Assembly (NCBI RefSeq): GCF_000380985.1
Contig: NZ_KB905708.1
Location: 1 to 64,000 of the forward strand
DNA length: 64,000 nt
From: Proteiniphilum acetatigenes DSM 18083
Lineage (GTDB): Bacteria > Bacteroidota > Bacteroidia > Bacteroidales > Dysgonomonadaceae
Direction of reading: 5' to 3'
Positions 24,395 through 33,839 of the stretch are shown one piece after another. Under the pieces are notes generated by a model, which was given only the letters and a program-made list of their open reading frames with translations, did not search any database and was not told where the DNA came from. Every line of letters starts with the position of its first letter. Position 1 is the first letter of the stretch. Made by a program: the position numbers and the translations under genes.

Positions 24395-26212
24395 ATGAAA
24401 CGGTACCTTTTTCTTATTTTTATCTGTGTAGCGACATCCATTACCGCCCAATCGTTTGAGATCCGGGGAGTTTTGCCGTGGCATAACTTTCTTTCGGGTC
24501 CCACCGCCTGGAACGAAGACGATTACCGGGAATACCTTGATGAGTGCCAAAAGAACGGGATCAACTTTATAGGATTCCATAACTATACCGGTGGCGGCGA
24601 ACGCTATTTCAACTATGTGGAGCCCATGATAAAGATCCGGTATAAAAATGTGTTGCCCGACGCGCGCTTTGACGATGGCAGTACCGCCCGGTGGGGCTAT
24701 TTGCCGATGAAAGTGAAGGACTTTGCTTTCGGAACAGACAGCCTCTTTGAACTGCCGGAAGGAGTGGAATACTTCGGGGCCGATTGTGCGGTATTGGCAA
24801 AAACCGGTGAGGAACGATATGAAAAGGCCCAGTCTTTGATGCAAAAAGTGCTGAAGATGGCCCATGAACGGGAAATGCAAATGGCCATGGGTTTTGAATT
24901 CGGAGTGGCGCCACCGGAATATGCTTCGGTCAGAACACGTGGTGATATGTATTGGATGGGCAATGGCAGCCTCGTTTATAACCCTTTTGATCCGGATGCT
25001 GTGGGGATTTTGTATGCGACGATAGATGATATCCTGGAGACATACAGGGGATTGGATTACGTCTGGTTATGGCTGAACGAACATTGCATGTTCGGGGTAG
25101 ACCCGCAGGTGGCCTTAAAAAACAGACTCATGAATGAATTTTACAGGAAGAACGGAAAATATTATCAATCGTCAGACCAGGAGGACAGCTCAATCCCGTT
25201 CCTTGGCGTCTGGGCACAGGCTTATATCCAAAAAGCCTATGATTATATCAAAAAGAAAGCGCCCTCGACGAAAGTGATCATTGGAGGGTGGGGTGCCGAG
25301 TACCAGATGGGACTTCTTTTAAAAGGATTGGACCAGACGCTTCCTGAAGATATTATTTTTTCCATGCTCAACCCCGGCCAGGGAGCCAAGGCTCATCCCG
25401 ATTACTTTAAAGAGATCGCTACCAACCGGAAGATATGGGCTATTCCCTGGTTAGAAGGCGACGCTTCGCTGTGGCACCTACAACCCAGGGTTGCCAACAT
25501 GAAGGCACAGGTGAAAAAAGCGACCGAAGACGGCCTCCATGGTGTGGTCGCCATCCATTGGAGAACGGAAGAAATCAAACTGAATTTTGAGACATTCTCC
25601 CGTTTTGCCATACATCCTGCAGATAGCCGGAGTGTGGAAGATATCTACAGAGATTTTTGCTTGCGGGAGTACGGAATGTACGCCGCAGATCATCTGACTC
25701 CGTTACTGGTCTCGATGGACACCACAGGGATACTGAACGGGATTGCATCGGCCGTCTATTTTGCTTATACACCATCCTGGGGCAGGCTTAACCCGAAGCA
25801 ATCCGAATTATGCAGGTCACTCATTCACGAGATCGGCAATTGCCTGTCAAACGAAAAAGATAGATATAAACAACTTAATCTGGATTGGCTGAGATCGGTT
25901 TATGAATTTACGTTGCTTCTGGATGATGTAAGCCGGAGCATTGAACCCGCATGGAAGTTAAGGGAATTGTATTTGACCGGTGAGGGAAAAGGTGAGGGAG
26001 ACGGCGGTGGAGAAAAAGAAATCGCCAGACAGCAGGTCGACCAGGCACGGGAATCCCTGGCAAAGGCACCTGTCGAAGTGATGATCCGGACTTTTGCCTC
26101 ACGGGTACGTTCCCGTGGCGAACTTGGTGGACTGGCTTCTATTAATCAGCGGGTCTGGGGAGAATACCTGCTCCTTCGGGATTTCTTAAATAATAATTAT
26201 CCATTAAATTAG
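24395..26212 (+). CDS. Secreted glycosidase-like protein 3, catalytic core only
   Basis: 605 aa. Signal peptide 1-19, then the barrel starts at once (FEIRGVLPWHNFLSGPTAWN), so the GH67-N-like domain of its two paralogs is absent. Glu229 in VWLWLNEHCMFG and Glu354 in PWLEGD align with the shared acidic residues. GVVAIHWRTEEIKLNF near the barrel end matches GFLAIHWRTREVEMNY of protein 2. A glycine/glutamate-rich spacer (EGKGEGDGGGEKE) interrupts the C-terminal helical region. Last gene of the locus. GH family unassigned. Confidence 0.6.
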   Translation: MKRYLFLIFICVATSITAQSFEIRGVLPWHNFLSGPTAWNEDDYREYLDECQKNGINFIGFHNYTGGGERYFNYVEPMIKIRYKNVLPDARFDDGSTARWGYLPMKVKDFAFGTDSLFELPEGVEYFGADCAVLAKTGEERYEKAQSLMQKVLKMAHEREMQMAMGFEFGVAPPEYASVRTRGDMYWMGNGSLVYNPFDPDAVGILYATIDDILETYRGLDYVWLWLNEHCMFGVDPQVALKNRLMNEFYRKNGKYYQSSDQEDSSIPFLGVWAQAYIQKAYDYIKKKAPSTKVIIGGWGAEYQMGLLLKGLDQTLPEDIIFSMLNPGQGAKAHPDYFKEIATNRKIWAIPWLEGDASLWHLQPRVANMKAQVKKATEDGLHGVVAIHWRTEEIKLNFETFSRFAIHPADSRSVEDIYRDFCLREYGMYAADHLTPLLVSMDTTGILNGIASAVYFAYTPSWGRLNPKQSELCRSLIHEIGNCLSNEKDRYKQLNLDWLRSVYEFTLLLDDVSRSIEPAWKLRELYLTGEGKGEGDGGGEKEIARQQVDQARESLAKAPVEVMIRTFASRVRSRGELGGLASINQRVWGEYLLLRDFLNNNYPLN

Positions 26213-26317
26213 CTTATTCTAAATTAGAGTGCCTTAGAGATTCCTGATAAACTGCATCTATTCTAATTTTACATATACATTCACTGGAGAATTTCAAAAC
26301 AACAGCAACGAATCCGA

Positions 26318-27547
26318 TTAAATACATTCTCTTTTTTTTAGGCTTTCGGAATAATGAGCCAGATTCTCAATATCGTTGAAATATTCTTCCGCTAAATTCT
26401 CCCAATTAAGAGTCGATGTAAATTGTAGACCTTCGGATTGCATTTTCTTTCTCAGGGAATTATCATCCAGCAATTTTTTTATTTTTTCTATATAATCATC
26501 CGGCTCATCAGGTCTGCACAAAAAACCCGTTACCCCGTCGTCCACCAATGCCTGTGATCCTCCACCCCTGGCTATTACGGGCACACATCCGCTGGCCATT
26601 GCCTCGATCACCACATTTCCGTATGACTCGGATATGGAGGTAAATAAAAAAATATCGGAAGAGGCATAGACTTTGACCAGAGTTTCGTGTTCTAAAAAAC
26701 CAAAGAAAAATGCATTCTTCATTCTTGTCCGGGCCTCGTTTCCGGCAATACCATCACCGGCAACCAGAAAATTGACTTTTAGCCCAAGTTCCTGAACCCT
26801 GTCGTAAACAGCAAACAGTGTCTCAAGATTTTTTTCCCAGACCAGCCTCGAAACGAACAGGATAGATGGATAATCGTTATTTGTCAATCTTTTTATAAAA
26901 GACCGGTCCCTTTTATCAGGCGAAAACAGAGAGGTATTAATCCCCCGTTGCCATAATTTAAAATTTCGTGGCGATACGCCATGCTCTTTCAATTCTTCGG
27001 CAATCTGAAGCGTAGGGACATAAGTCACGTCGCATTTGTTATAAAAATTACGGTAGGTTCTGGCAATTATTGCCTTGGTGAAATTAATAAGAAATGGCAG
27101 ATTTTTCAGGTAATACTTTATATATGAAATAAAGTGTGTATGATATATGGATAATACGGGTATCCCGTGTTTTTTTGCATAATTAAGTGCAAAGAAGCCC
27201 AGCGACGAAGGGGTTGCAATATGAATGACATCTGGCTGAAACATGGATAAAGCGGTGACTAATTCGGCTTTACACAAGTGTGGAAGAGCTACTTTATAGG
27301 TGTGATTATTAGGAATGTTCATTGTCGGGATCTCCCGGATTGTATGTTTCATCTTGTTTTTTGAATACATTCCGCAAAAAAACAGATAATTGTATTGTGA
27401 TTCGGGAATCCTGTCTATCAACTGGAACATGGTCTTGTTTGCTCCATCGAAATCCCGGATTAAAATATCCGAGAAAAATGCCACTTTTATTTTTTGCTTT
27501 TTCCCAATTACTCTCGGTTGACTTTTTTGAATTGACTTTAACAGCAT
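26318..27547 (-). CDS. GT4-type glycosyltransferase
   Basis: 409 aa. GT-B fold: N-terminal acceptor domain from about residue 20 (KVAFFSDILIRDFDGANKTM, IHIATPSSLGFFALNYAKKHG) and C-terminal donor domain with FVSRLVWEKNLETL and the GT4 signature ISESYGNVVIEAMASGCVPVIA. Resembles MgtA/SqdX-type glycosyl- or mannosyltransferases acting on membrane lipids. Cytoplasmic, possibly membrane-associated. It is convergent with the utilization locus and not part of it. The start is uncertain because coding debris in another frame overlaps the first 80 codons. Confidence 0.8.
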   Translation of the reverse strand: MLLKSIQKSQPRVIGKKQKIKVAFFSDILIRDFDGANKTMFQLIDRIPESQYNYLFFCGMYSKNKMKHTIREIPTMNIPNNHTYKVALPHLCKAELVTALSMFQPDVIHIATPSSLGFFALNYAKKHGIPVLSIYHTHFISYIKYYLKNLPFLINFTKAIIARTYRNFYNKCDVTYVPTLQIAEELKEHGVSPRNFKLWQRGINTSLFSPDKRDRSFIKRLTNNDYPSILFVSRLVWEKNLETLFAVYDRVQELGLKVNFLVAGDGIAGNEARTRMKNAFFFGFLEHETLVKVYASSDIFLFTSISESYGNVVIEAMASGCVPVIARGGGSQALVDDGVTGFLCRPDEPDDYIEKIKKLLDDNSLRKKMQSEGLQFTSTLNWENLAEEYFNDIENLAHYSESLKKRECI

Positions 27548-28476
27548 GTTCTTTTTGTTTAAACACGGATTGGTTATTGAGCCAAACCGTATGACCGGTC
27601 AAATGGGTTGACCGGTCATAAATATCATTTGCGTTATGTAGCTCCGACAGTTTTACAACCATACAGATAGGGGTCTTTCCATATTTCCCCTCAAAAACCG
27701 GTGATGTAAAACCTGTATATCTTCCTGACCGACTAATTTGTCTTTCATCAATAATATTCAAAGCAATAAATGGATAGCCTAACCTGAATAGCTATAAACG
27801 CCCACCAGGCGCTCCTTTAACATTGCCAATACATTTTTATAACGGGTGCGGATCATAAAGAATATTGAAAAAGTAAACTTTGCGATCAGTCTCCATTTGC
27901 CTTAAAAGGGTAGCATCGGTGATCTTCATATATACATATTTTTGACAAATCTAAAGAAAAAGTGTTACGATTTAATCGCGATAATATTAAGTATTTGCTA
28001 CAAAAAAGATCATGGAAAACAAATGATAATCCCGCGATAATAGATTCTATTTAAGGTGGTTAAATCTTAAAAAATCTTAATGCTTTTCAGGTAAAAAATA
28101 ACCCGGATAATTCGATTATCTGTATAGAGAAATCACTATACTATTTTTTGTTTCAATTATCGATTATGTTTAATTTCAACAATAATAGAAAAGAGTATGT
28201 GCCGGATAGGGAAGGGCGAAAGAAGTAGAATTGCATGGTTTCTGTTTGTCCATGAATTGTTGAACCGTTTCGAATCGGGTAAAATATCGAAAAAGGAAAA
28301 GCAACCCGTATCGCTATGGGTTCCTCTACCTGAAGGGGATCTGACAACGAGCCGATACCAGCTCAACCCGAGAAAAACGCAAGATCGGGCATACTGGGCA
28401 ATTTTTCCGTAATCCTGGTGATCATAATCGTAGCCGGCATGGGGATGTATGTGCTTTCGGAGTGCGTTGTAATTTT
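27548..28476. pseudogene. Degenerate coding debris upstream of the glycosyltransferase
   Basis: No intact gene in this stretch. On the minus strand, coding-like fragments lie in successive frames: a 30-codon piece from an ATG at 27929 to a TAA at 27837 (MKITDATLLRQMETDRKVYF), then NVLAMLKERLVGVYSYSG in a second frame, then a longer piece from about 27780 that runs into the glycosyltransferase (GRYTGFTSPVFEGKYGKTPI, VKLSELHNANDIYDRS). They look like one gene broken by frameshifts; family unknown. On the plus strand, 28334-28486 encodes a fragment with one membrane segment (FSVILVIIIVAGMGMYVL) after an in-frame TGA. The rest is AT-rich. Confidence 0.35.
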
Positions 28477-28821
28477 TCAATTATAATATATACTGATTTT
28501 CTCATTAAGTTCTTCCATCGTAATTGAAGGGTCTTCATTGTTTTTTATTTTTGATAAAACGAGTTCCCCGATTTCCTGCGCTGATTTTTCATCAGGGAAG
28601 GGTTGATTCCATTTGATGCATGGCATGTAGGGTTGTACTATGATCACTTTCTCTTTTTTGTTTATCTGATATCCCCAACCATTGCCTGATTTAAATGTCC
28701 TTACACTATACATATCCGCATTTTTATTTTCACCTGAAAGTGTGAATAAAAAATATATCAACAGGATAATGCTGATTACGAATAATAACATGAGGACTAA
28801 AATTCTTTTAGTCATATTCAT
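28477..28821 (-). CDS. DUF4907-type small membrane-anchored protein
   Basis: 114 aa from ATG 28821 (or 112 from 28815). One N-terminal membrane segment (ILVLMLLFVISIILLIYFLF) and a C-terminal domain with GWGYQINKKEKVIIVQPYMP and SAQEIGELVLSKIKNNEDPS, matching the DUF4907 pattern. The start overlaps the stop of the kelch gene, so translation is coupled. DUF4907 proteins commonly sit beside kelch and DUF4270 proteins in Bacteroidetes; function unknown. Confidence 0.65.
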   Translation of the reverse strand: MNMTKRILVLMLLFVISIILLIYFLFTLSGENKNADMYSVRTFKSGNGWGYQINKKEKVIIVQPYMPCIKWNQPFPDEKSAQEIGELVLSKIKNNEDPSITMEELNEKISIYYN

Positions 28822-29833
28822 TATACTCGTCCCTCGGTTTAAATTCCCACATATCATCAAAATAAAGATCGGTGGATGATGTAGAGCCTGTGCCGGTTAA
28901 AACAAACCCCCTGTTGTCAATCGAAAAACCAACAGCTCCGGTTCGCGCCGTTCCTTCAAAGGATGTTCTTTCCGTCCATCTGTCGGTAATCGGATTGTAT
29001 TCCCAGGTATAGCTGTTAAGTCCGCCGGTCTCACCCGTGGCTAAATAGCCCAATCCGTTAATAACAAAAGAAACCGTATTCAGACGGGTAATGGTCGTAT
29101 AATCGTCGTCAAAATCATCATCGGTCTTATCCCCTATCTGCGCTTTTTGTTCCCATGTCTGGGTATCGGGATCGAACATCCAGAAATCGGTAGGATAACC
29201 ACTGCTATTCAAACCTCCGACAACATATGCTTTATTGTCTATAATGAAACTGGTGGCATTCGCGCGTTTTGACCCTTGAATACTTACCCCGGTTTCCCAT
29301 GTATCGGTGGCGGGATCATATTTATAAAAATCCATATAATAATTGGTCCCCAAACCGGTACCTGCATAACCGGTTCCGTTCAGATAAAATGCGGTAACGC
29401 CATAACGGGCGCCACCGGGAAAATCGGCTTTTTGCGTCCATTGATTATTGTCCGGATCAAACTCCCAGAAATCGCCATAATTATTTGTCGCATCCGTTCC
29501 GGTTCCATAATAACCTTTGTCTTCAGAGGCGAAAGCAAACGCGGCATTTCTGGCCGTGCCCGGAAAATCGGCTTTTTGCGTCCAATAACCCTGATCAATA
29601 TTATACTCCCAGATATCATTTAATCTTCGCTTCTTGGTGGTATAGCCTCCCACTACATATGCTTTTCTGCCTATTACAAAACTGGAAGCAAATGCCCGTA
29701 TCGGCCCCCCGAAATCCGACCGTTTGATCCAGTTACCCACCAGGTCACTATCCTCATCAGAACAAGAGAGAAAACCGAAAAGACTGCATAAACCAAAAGA
29801 AAGGACGATTAATAATTTGAATCGATCATTCAT
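28808..29833 (-). CDS. Kelch-repeat lipoprotein
   Basis: 341 aa. Lipoprotein signal with SLFGFLSCSDE, then about six kelch blades with repeated pattern (AYVVGG...NDIWEYN...W.QKADFPG): for example KAYVVGGYTTKKRRLNDIWE and KGYYGTGTDATNNYGDFWEF. This forms a beta propeller exposed at the cell surface or in the periplasm. It carries no visible catalytic motif. It is divergent from the DUF4270 gene and likely belongs to the same functional unit. Confidence 0.85.
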   Translation of the reverse strand: MNDRFKLLIVLSFGLCSLFGFLSCSDEDSDLVGNWIKRSDFGGPIRAFASSFVIGRKAYVVGGYTTKKRRLNDIWEYNIDQGYWTQKADFPGTARNAAFAFASEDKGYYGTGTDATNNYGDFWEFDPDNNQWTQKADFPGGARYGVTAFYLNGTGYAGTGLGTNYYMDFYKYDPATDTWETGVSIQGSKRANATSFIIDNKAYVVGGLNSSGYPTDFWMFDPDTQTWEQKAQIGDKTDDDFDDDYTTITRLNTVSFVINGLGYLATGETGGLNSYTWEYNPITDRWTERTSFEGTARTGAVGFSIDNRGFVLTGTGSTSSTDLYFDDMWEFKPRDEYNEYD

Positions 29834-30145
29834 AACAATATGGATTTTTTAATACGTTACTATTTTAATCAAGTACCTGCAAAAGTAAACAAGTCCTCTT
29901 TCCCGGAAAAAAAATATCGATGGATACCGTTTGAATTACGGTGAATAGCTAAAAATCACCGGTCAATGATTGCCTGGCGATTTTTCCTGACAAATTGCTA
30001 TTTATGGAATATAATGAACAATTCAAAGATGTAATAATTCAGTTTGTCGATAATATTTTCCAATTGTATTTTCTTCATCTTTCTTTGTGGAGTCAATTAA
30101 AACATATTTATGAAATGAAGCCATACTCATATAAAAAACAATCAT
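29834..30145. promoter_or_regulatory. Divergent upstream region of the kelch and DUF4270 genes
   Basis: No gene. A minus-strand TACTTTTG (29880-29887) fits TAnnTTTG for the kelch gene with a leader of about 40 bases. No equally good box was found for the plus-strand DUF4270 gene. Confidence 0.4.
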
Positions 30146-31489
30146 ATGAAGTTTTTACCTTGTATTTTATTATGTGTCCTCTTTTTCGGATCATGTGTGA
30201 GTGATGATTTTTCTGTAGGAAATAATTTAGTTTCGGTAAAAGGAAGAAGTATGCTTATAGAAGACTGCACTGTGGCATTGGAAACTCATCTGGGTGATTC
30301 ATCCGTCACAACAGGATTATCCAGGATCTTTGAAGGTAAATATACATCTGCTGACTTCGGGGTTATTACCGCCCATTCTTATTTCGACTTTAACCCGCCC
30401 AGCTACAGCAGCTCGGAATTTGGTTCCGATGCCACTGTCACGGTTCAATTTGATTCCATTTCACTGATCCTGAAATATGACGACTTTAGTTATGGGGATA
30501 CAACCCGGATCCAGACATTGAACATATACAGGCTAAGACAAATTATTGAATTAGATGATAAAAGCCAATTATACACCACCTCATCTGTTCCTGCCGAAAC
30601 AGAGCCGTGGGTAACCTGTCAATTCCACAGGCCGGAAGAACATTGGGAAAATGACAGTACTTTAGAAGTAAGGTTGCCCGATGAATTCGGATTAGCGTTG
30701 GTTGACCTGATGCATGCCCAATCTGATCTGCTGGATACGTATGCAAACTTCCGGATGTATTTCAAAGGGATCAAAATTTCTCCGGGAACCGACGATAATG
30801 CCGCCGTCAACAGTTTTGTGCTCGATGAAGAATATCCGGTCATCAGGCTTCATTATACGACAATAGGCGCGGTTACTACCGAAGAAAACAAGATAGATAT
30901 GACCGTGAATACAAGTACTGCATTTTCCCAGATAGAGGCAGACAGAAACAACACCTTATTGCATTCGTTGGGCTATGACAACCCACTACCGTCTGCGGAG
31001 ACGGATAATAAAGTCCATTTACAGGGATTAACGGGGTTATATACAAAAATGAGCTTTCCGGATCTGAATGAAATACTAAAACTGGGAGAGCAGGTCATTA
31101 TTTCTTCAGCCATCCTCTATGTTTACCCCGTATCAGGAACATATAACGATTTTACTCCCCTGCCTGCCAATCTTTCATTGAATTATCTGAATGAAAACGG
31201 GAAGGCAATAGATATATATGTAGATCCGAGTACAGTAACGGTACAGTCCGGAACCCTGGTCGAGGATAAGATCTATGGCAGAAACACCTACTATGCCTTT
31301 GATGTGACAAGTTATCTGCAATATGAGTTAGGCTTGGTAGGAATGTATAAATCATCCTTACAATTATTTCTGGACGATACCGAGAAGAACAATACTTTAA
31401 AAAGCCTGGTATTGGGCGATTCATCCTTTTCGACTGAGGAAAACAGGGTTAAATTAATTATATACGTTATAGTTTATGATAATGATTGA
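30146..31489 (+). CDS. DUF4270 lipoprotein
   Basis: 447 aa. Lipobox LFFGSC at 14-19, then the DUF4270 pattern: SVGNNLVSVKGRSMLIEDC, SRIFEGKYTSADFGVITAHS and a beta-rich body with repeated SISLILKYDDFSYGDTTRIQ-type strands. Probably exported to the outer membrane; role unknown. The stop overlaps the start of the next gene by 14 bases. Confidence 0.75.
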   Translation: MKFLPCILLCVLFFGSCVSDDFSVGNNLVSVKGRSMLIEDCTVALETHLGDSSVTTGLSRIFEGKYTSADFGVITAHSYFDFNPPSYSSSEFGSDATVTVQFDSISLILKYDDFSYGDTTRIQTLNIYRLRQIIELDDKSQLYTTSSVPAETEPWVTCQFHRPEEHWENDSTLEVRLPDEFGLALVDLMHAQSDLLDTYANFRMYFKGIKISPGTDDNAAVNSFVLDEEYPVIRLHYTTIGAVTTEENKIDMTVNTSTAFSQIEADRNNTLLHSLGYDNPLPSAETDNKVHLQGLTGLYTKMSFPDLNEILKLGEQVIISSAILYVYPVSGTYNDFTPLPANLSLNYLNENGKAIDIYVDPSTVTVQSGTLVEDKIYGRNTYYAFDVTSYLQYELGLVGMYKSSLQLFLDDTEKNNTLKSLVLGDSSFSTEENRVKLIIYVIVYDND

Positions 31490-32699
31490 AAAACGGTTTC
31501 TTCTGGCAATTCTATGTCCGATATGTTTTATTTTGAATATGCAGGGCCAGGCCACTCACTCTCCTTACTCTATGCTGGGGTTGGGTGAAATAGAAAATAA
31601 GGACTACGGAAGGACTGCCGGCATGTCTGATATTGGAATAGGAGTCAGAGAGTTTGATTATCTGAATGTGATCAATCCTGCGGGGATCAGCGGCCTGGAT
31701 AGTTTAAAATTTATATTTGACATATCGGCAGCAGGAAAGTATTCCTTTTTTACAGAGAGGGGAAAAACAGATAATACCATCAACGGGAATCTGAAAAAAA
31801 TATCCTTAGGGTTCAGGCTTATGCCCGGATGGGGAATCTCTTTAGGAACAAAGCCTTTCAGTGATACAGGTTATCGGATATATAGCGAGGAACCTATCGA
31901 GGGGTCGACTGATACTAAAGCCGTATATCTTGAGGGAAGCGGAGGATTATACGAATTATATCTGTCGAATGGGTTTAAAGTGACAGACCACTTTTCCGTA
32001 GGTATTAATACAAAATATATCAGTGGTACATTGAAACAAACAGAAAATCAATCAGAGTATCTTTTTGAAAAGGAGTCCCGGGTCTTCCAATTTTATAATA
32101 CATTCGGGATGCAGTATCATAAACAGGGCCTGACATTGGGGGCGACCTATGGTTATAAACAAAATATAACGATGAATAACAAGACAAGCATATATGATAA
32201 CGCATACAATCTGATTCAGGAACAAGATGACAGGTCCAGGGAACAATTTATTCCTGAAACTTTTGGAGTAGGATTCTCCCATGACAGTAAAAAAGTTATC
32301 TGGGGCATGGACTTCCGGTATCAAAAGTGGAAAGGAATTGAATCCGGCGTGAGTAGCGCCAAAATTGTTGATTCATACAGGATCAATACCGGAATAGGGT
32401 ATACGCCGAATGGGAACAGATATTACAGGATCGGGAATCAGGGAATCAGGAATCGGGGACAAATACAAGTCGGAACATCTTTCTCTAAATCTTATATACA
32501 GTTAGGGGGTAGGGATGCTTATAACTATTCTGTTTCAGCAGGATACAGTTTTCCGGTCAGTTGGAACTTATTGAATATTACACTGGAATACGGCAATGCT
32601 TTATCGGCACCCTCGAATTATATAAAAGAATCTTATTTCATGCTGACATTCAATTGTTCCGTCATCGACCAATGGTTCAGGCTAAGAAAATTCGATTAG
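31476..32699 (+). CDS. Outer-membrane beta-barrel protein, FadL/OmpP1-like
   Basis: 407 aa. Signal peptide ends near MQGQA; HSPYSMLGLGEIENKDYGRT and GMSDIGIGVRE are typical of Bacteroidetes FadL-like barrel proteins. Amphipathic strands follow to a terminal aromatic-charged end (WFRLRKFD). It overlaps the DUF4270 gene and is translated with it. Possible transport of hydrophobic compounds is inferred from family resemblance only. Confidence 0.65.
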   Translation: MIMIEKRFLLAILCPICFILNMQGQATHSPYSMLGLGEIENKDYGRTAGMSDIGIGVREFDYLNVINPAGISGLDSLKFIFDISAAGKYSFFTERGKTDNTINGNLKKISLGFRLMPGWGISLGTKPFSDTGYRIYSEEPIEGSTDTKAVYLEGSGGLYELYLSNGFKVTDHFSVGINTKYISGTLKQTENQSEYLFEKESRVFQFYNTFGMQYHKQGLTLGATYGYKQNITMNNKTSIYDNAYNLIQEQDDRSREQFIPETFGVGFSHDSKKVIWGMDFRYQKWKGIESGVSSAKIVDSYRINTGIGYTPNGNRYYRIGNQGIRNRGQIQVGTSFSKSYIQLGGRDAYNYSVSAGYSFPVSWNLLNITLEYGNALSAPSNYIKESYFMLTFNCSVIDQWFRLRKFD

Positions 32700-32744
32700 T
32701 ATTATTTCGCTATAGTGTATTTGACTTTTAAACGGACTGTTGAT

Positions 32745-33839
32745 ATGTATAGGAAATTAATAAGAATATTATTGCACGTTCTTTTGTGGACGATTATTCT
32801 GGCTACAATAACTCTAATGTCCCTGCACCCGGACAATACATTTTCTTTGGCAAGAAACCTTCCGTTTATAATTACCTATTTGTCTTTGGTTTGCTTTTTT
32901 TACCTGAATGCCGATTATTTATTTGTTAAATTAATTCCCAATAAAAAATACTTGCTTTACATTCTTATTGTGGGAGTCATTCTTTTGTTGTACATCTATT
33001 TTCATCATTATATTTTTTCCCTGTTTTTTCAATTGGATTCTTTTCATGGGCACAATATTCCTCCAAAAGGTCCCCCTCCTTTAGAAGCACATCACTTTAT
33101 GCCGGAAAGGAGAAGGATGATCCCTATCAGACGGATTATATTGCCTTTGACGCAGTTTCTCTTGTTTTGGGCACTTAGCCTATGCTACAGGCTCATATAC
33201 GAATGGATGTCATTAAATAAAAAAAACAAAGAAATAGAGGCTGAAAAATCCATCATTGAACTTGCTTATCTGAAAGCCCAGATAAATCCTCATTTCATTC
33301 TCAATACACTCAATACAATCTATTCGTTCATTCTTAAAGGGAGTGAGAAAGCCTCTGACGCAATATTATTATATTCCCAGGTTATCCGTTATATTTTCGA
33401 TAAAATAGAAACAAACTTTGTACCCTTACAGGAAGAGATTGATTATATAAATAATTATATCGACTTGCAGATTTTGAGATTTACGGATACTTTAAATATT
33501 GAATTTGAAATCAAAGGCAATGTTGGGAATCATAAGATTGCCCCTCTTACATTTATTTCTTTTATCGAAAATAGTTTTCAATATGGGATAAGTAATCATT
33601 ATCCTTCCACCATATCCATTCATATTGAAGCATTGGATGACAGTATACACTTCACCACAAAAAACAGGAAATACAAAAAAAATGATTTTCAATATATAGG
33701 AAGGAATATTGGAATAAAAAACACAAAAAGAAAATTAAACCTCATCTATCCCGAAAAGCATAAACTGTCCATAAAAGAAACAAATGATTCTTTTTATCTC
33801 GATTTAATTATCTTTAATACGTCTTATAAACAGAAATAA
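32745..33839 (+). CDS. LytS-type sensor histidine kinase
   Basis: 364 aa from ATG 32745; a GTG at 32715 is in frame upstream. Four membrane segments in the first 150 residues, then the His_kinase domain with LKAQINPHFILNTLNTIYSF (phosphorylated His) and the N box FISFIENSFQYGIS; GRNIGIKNTKRKLNLIYPEK is the shortened G region usual in this family. It phosphorylates the LytTR regulator encoded next, whose start overlaps this stop by one base. Signal unknown. Confidence 0.88.
   Translation: MYRKLIRILLHVLLWTIILATITLMSLHPDNTFSLARNLPFIITYLSLVCFFYLNADYLFVKLIPNKKYLLYILIVGVILLLYIYFHHYIFSLFFQLDSFHGHNIPPKGPPPLEAHHFMPERRRMIPIRRIILPLTQFLLFWALSLCYRLIYEWMSLNKKNKEIEAEKSIIELAYLKAQINPHFILNTLNTIYSFILKGSEKASDAILLYSQVIRYIFDKIETNFVPLQEEIDYINNYIDLQILRFTDTLNIEFEIKGNVGNHKIAPLTFISFIENSFQYGISNHYPSTISIHIEALDDSIHFTTKNRKYKKNDFQYIGRNIGIKNTKRKLNLIYPEKHKLSIKETNDSFYLDLIIFNTSYKQK

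Noticed and set aside
27309-27761. 150-codon minus-strand frame as an intact gene
   Set aside because: It starts with TTG, overlaps the glycosyltransferase in another frame and continues broken coding fragments; treated as debris.
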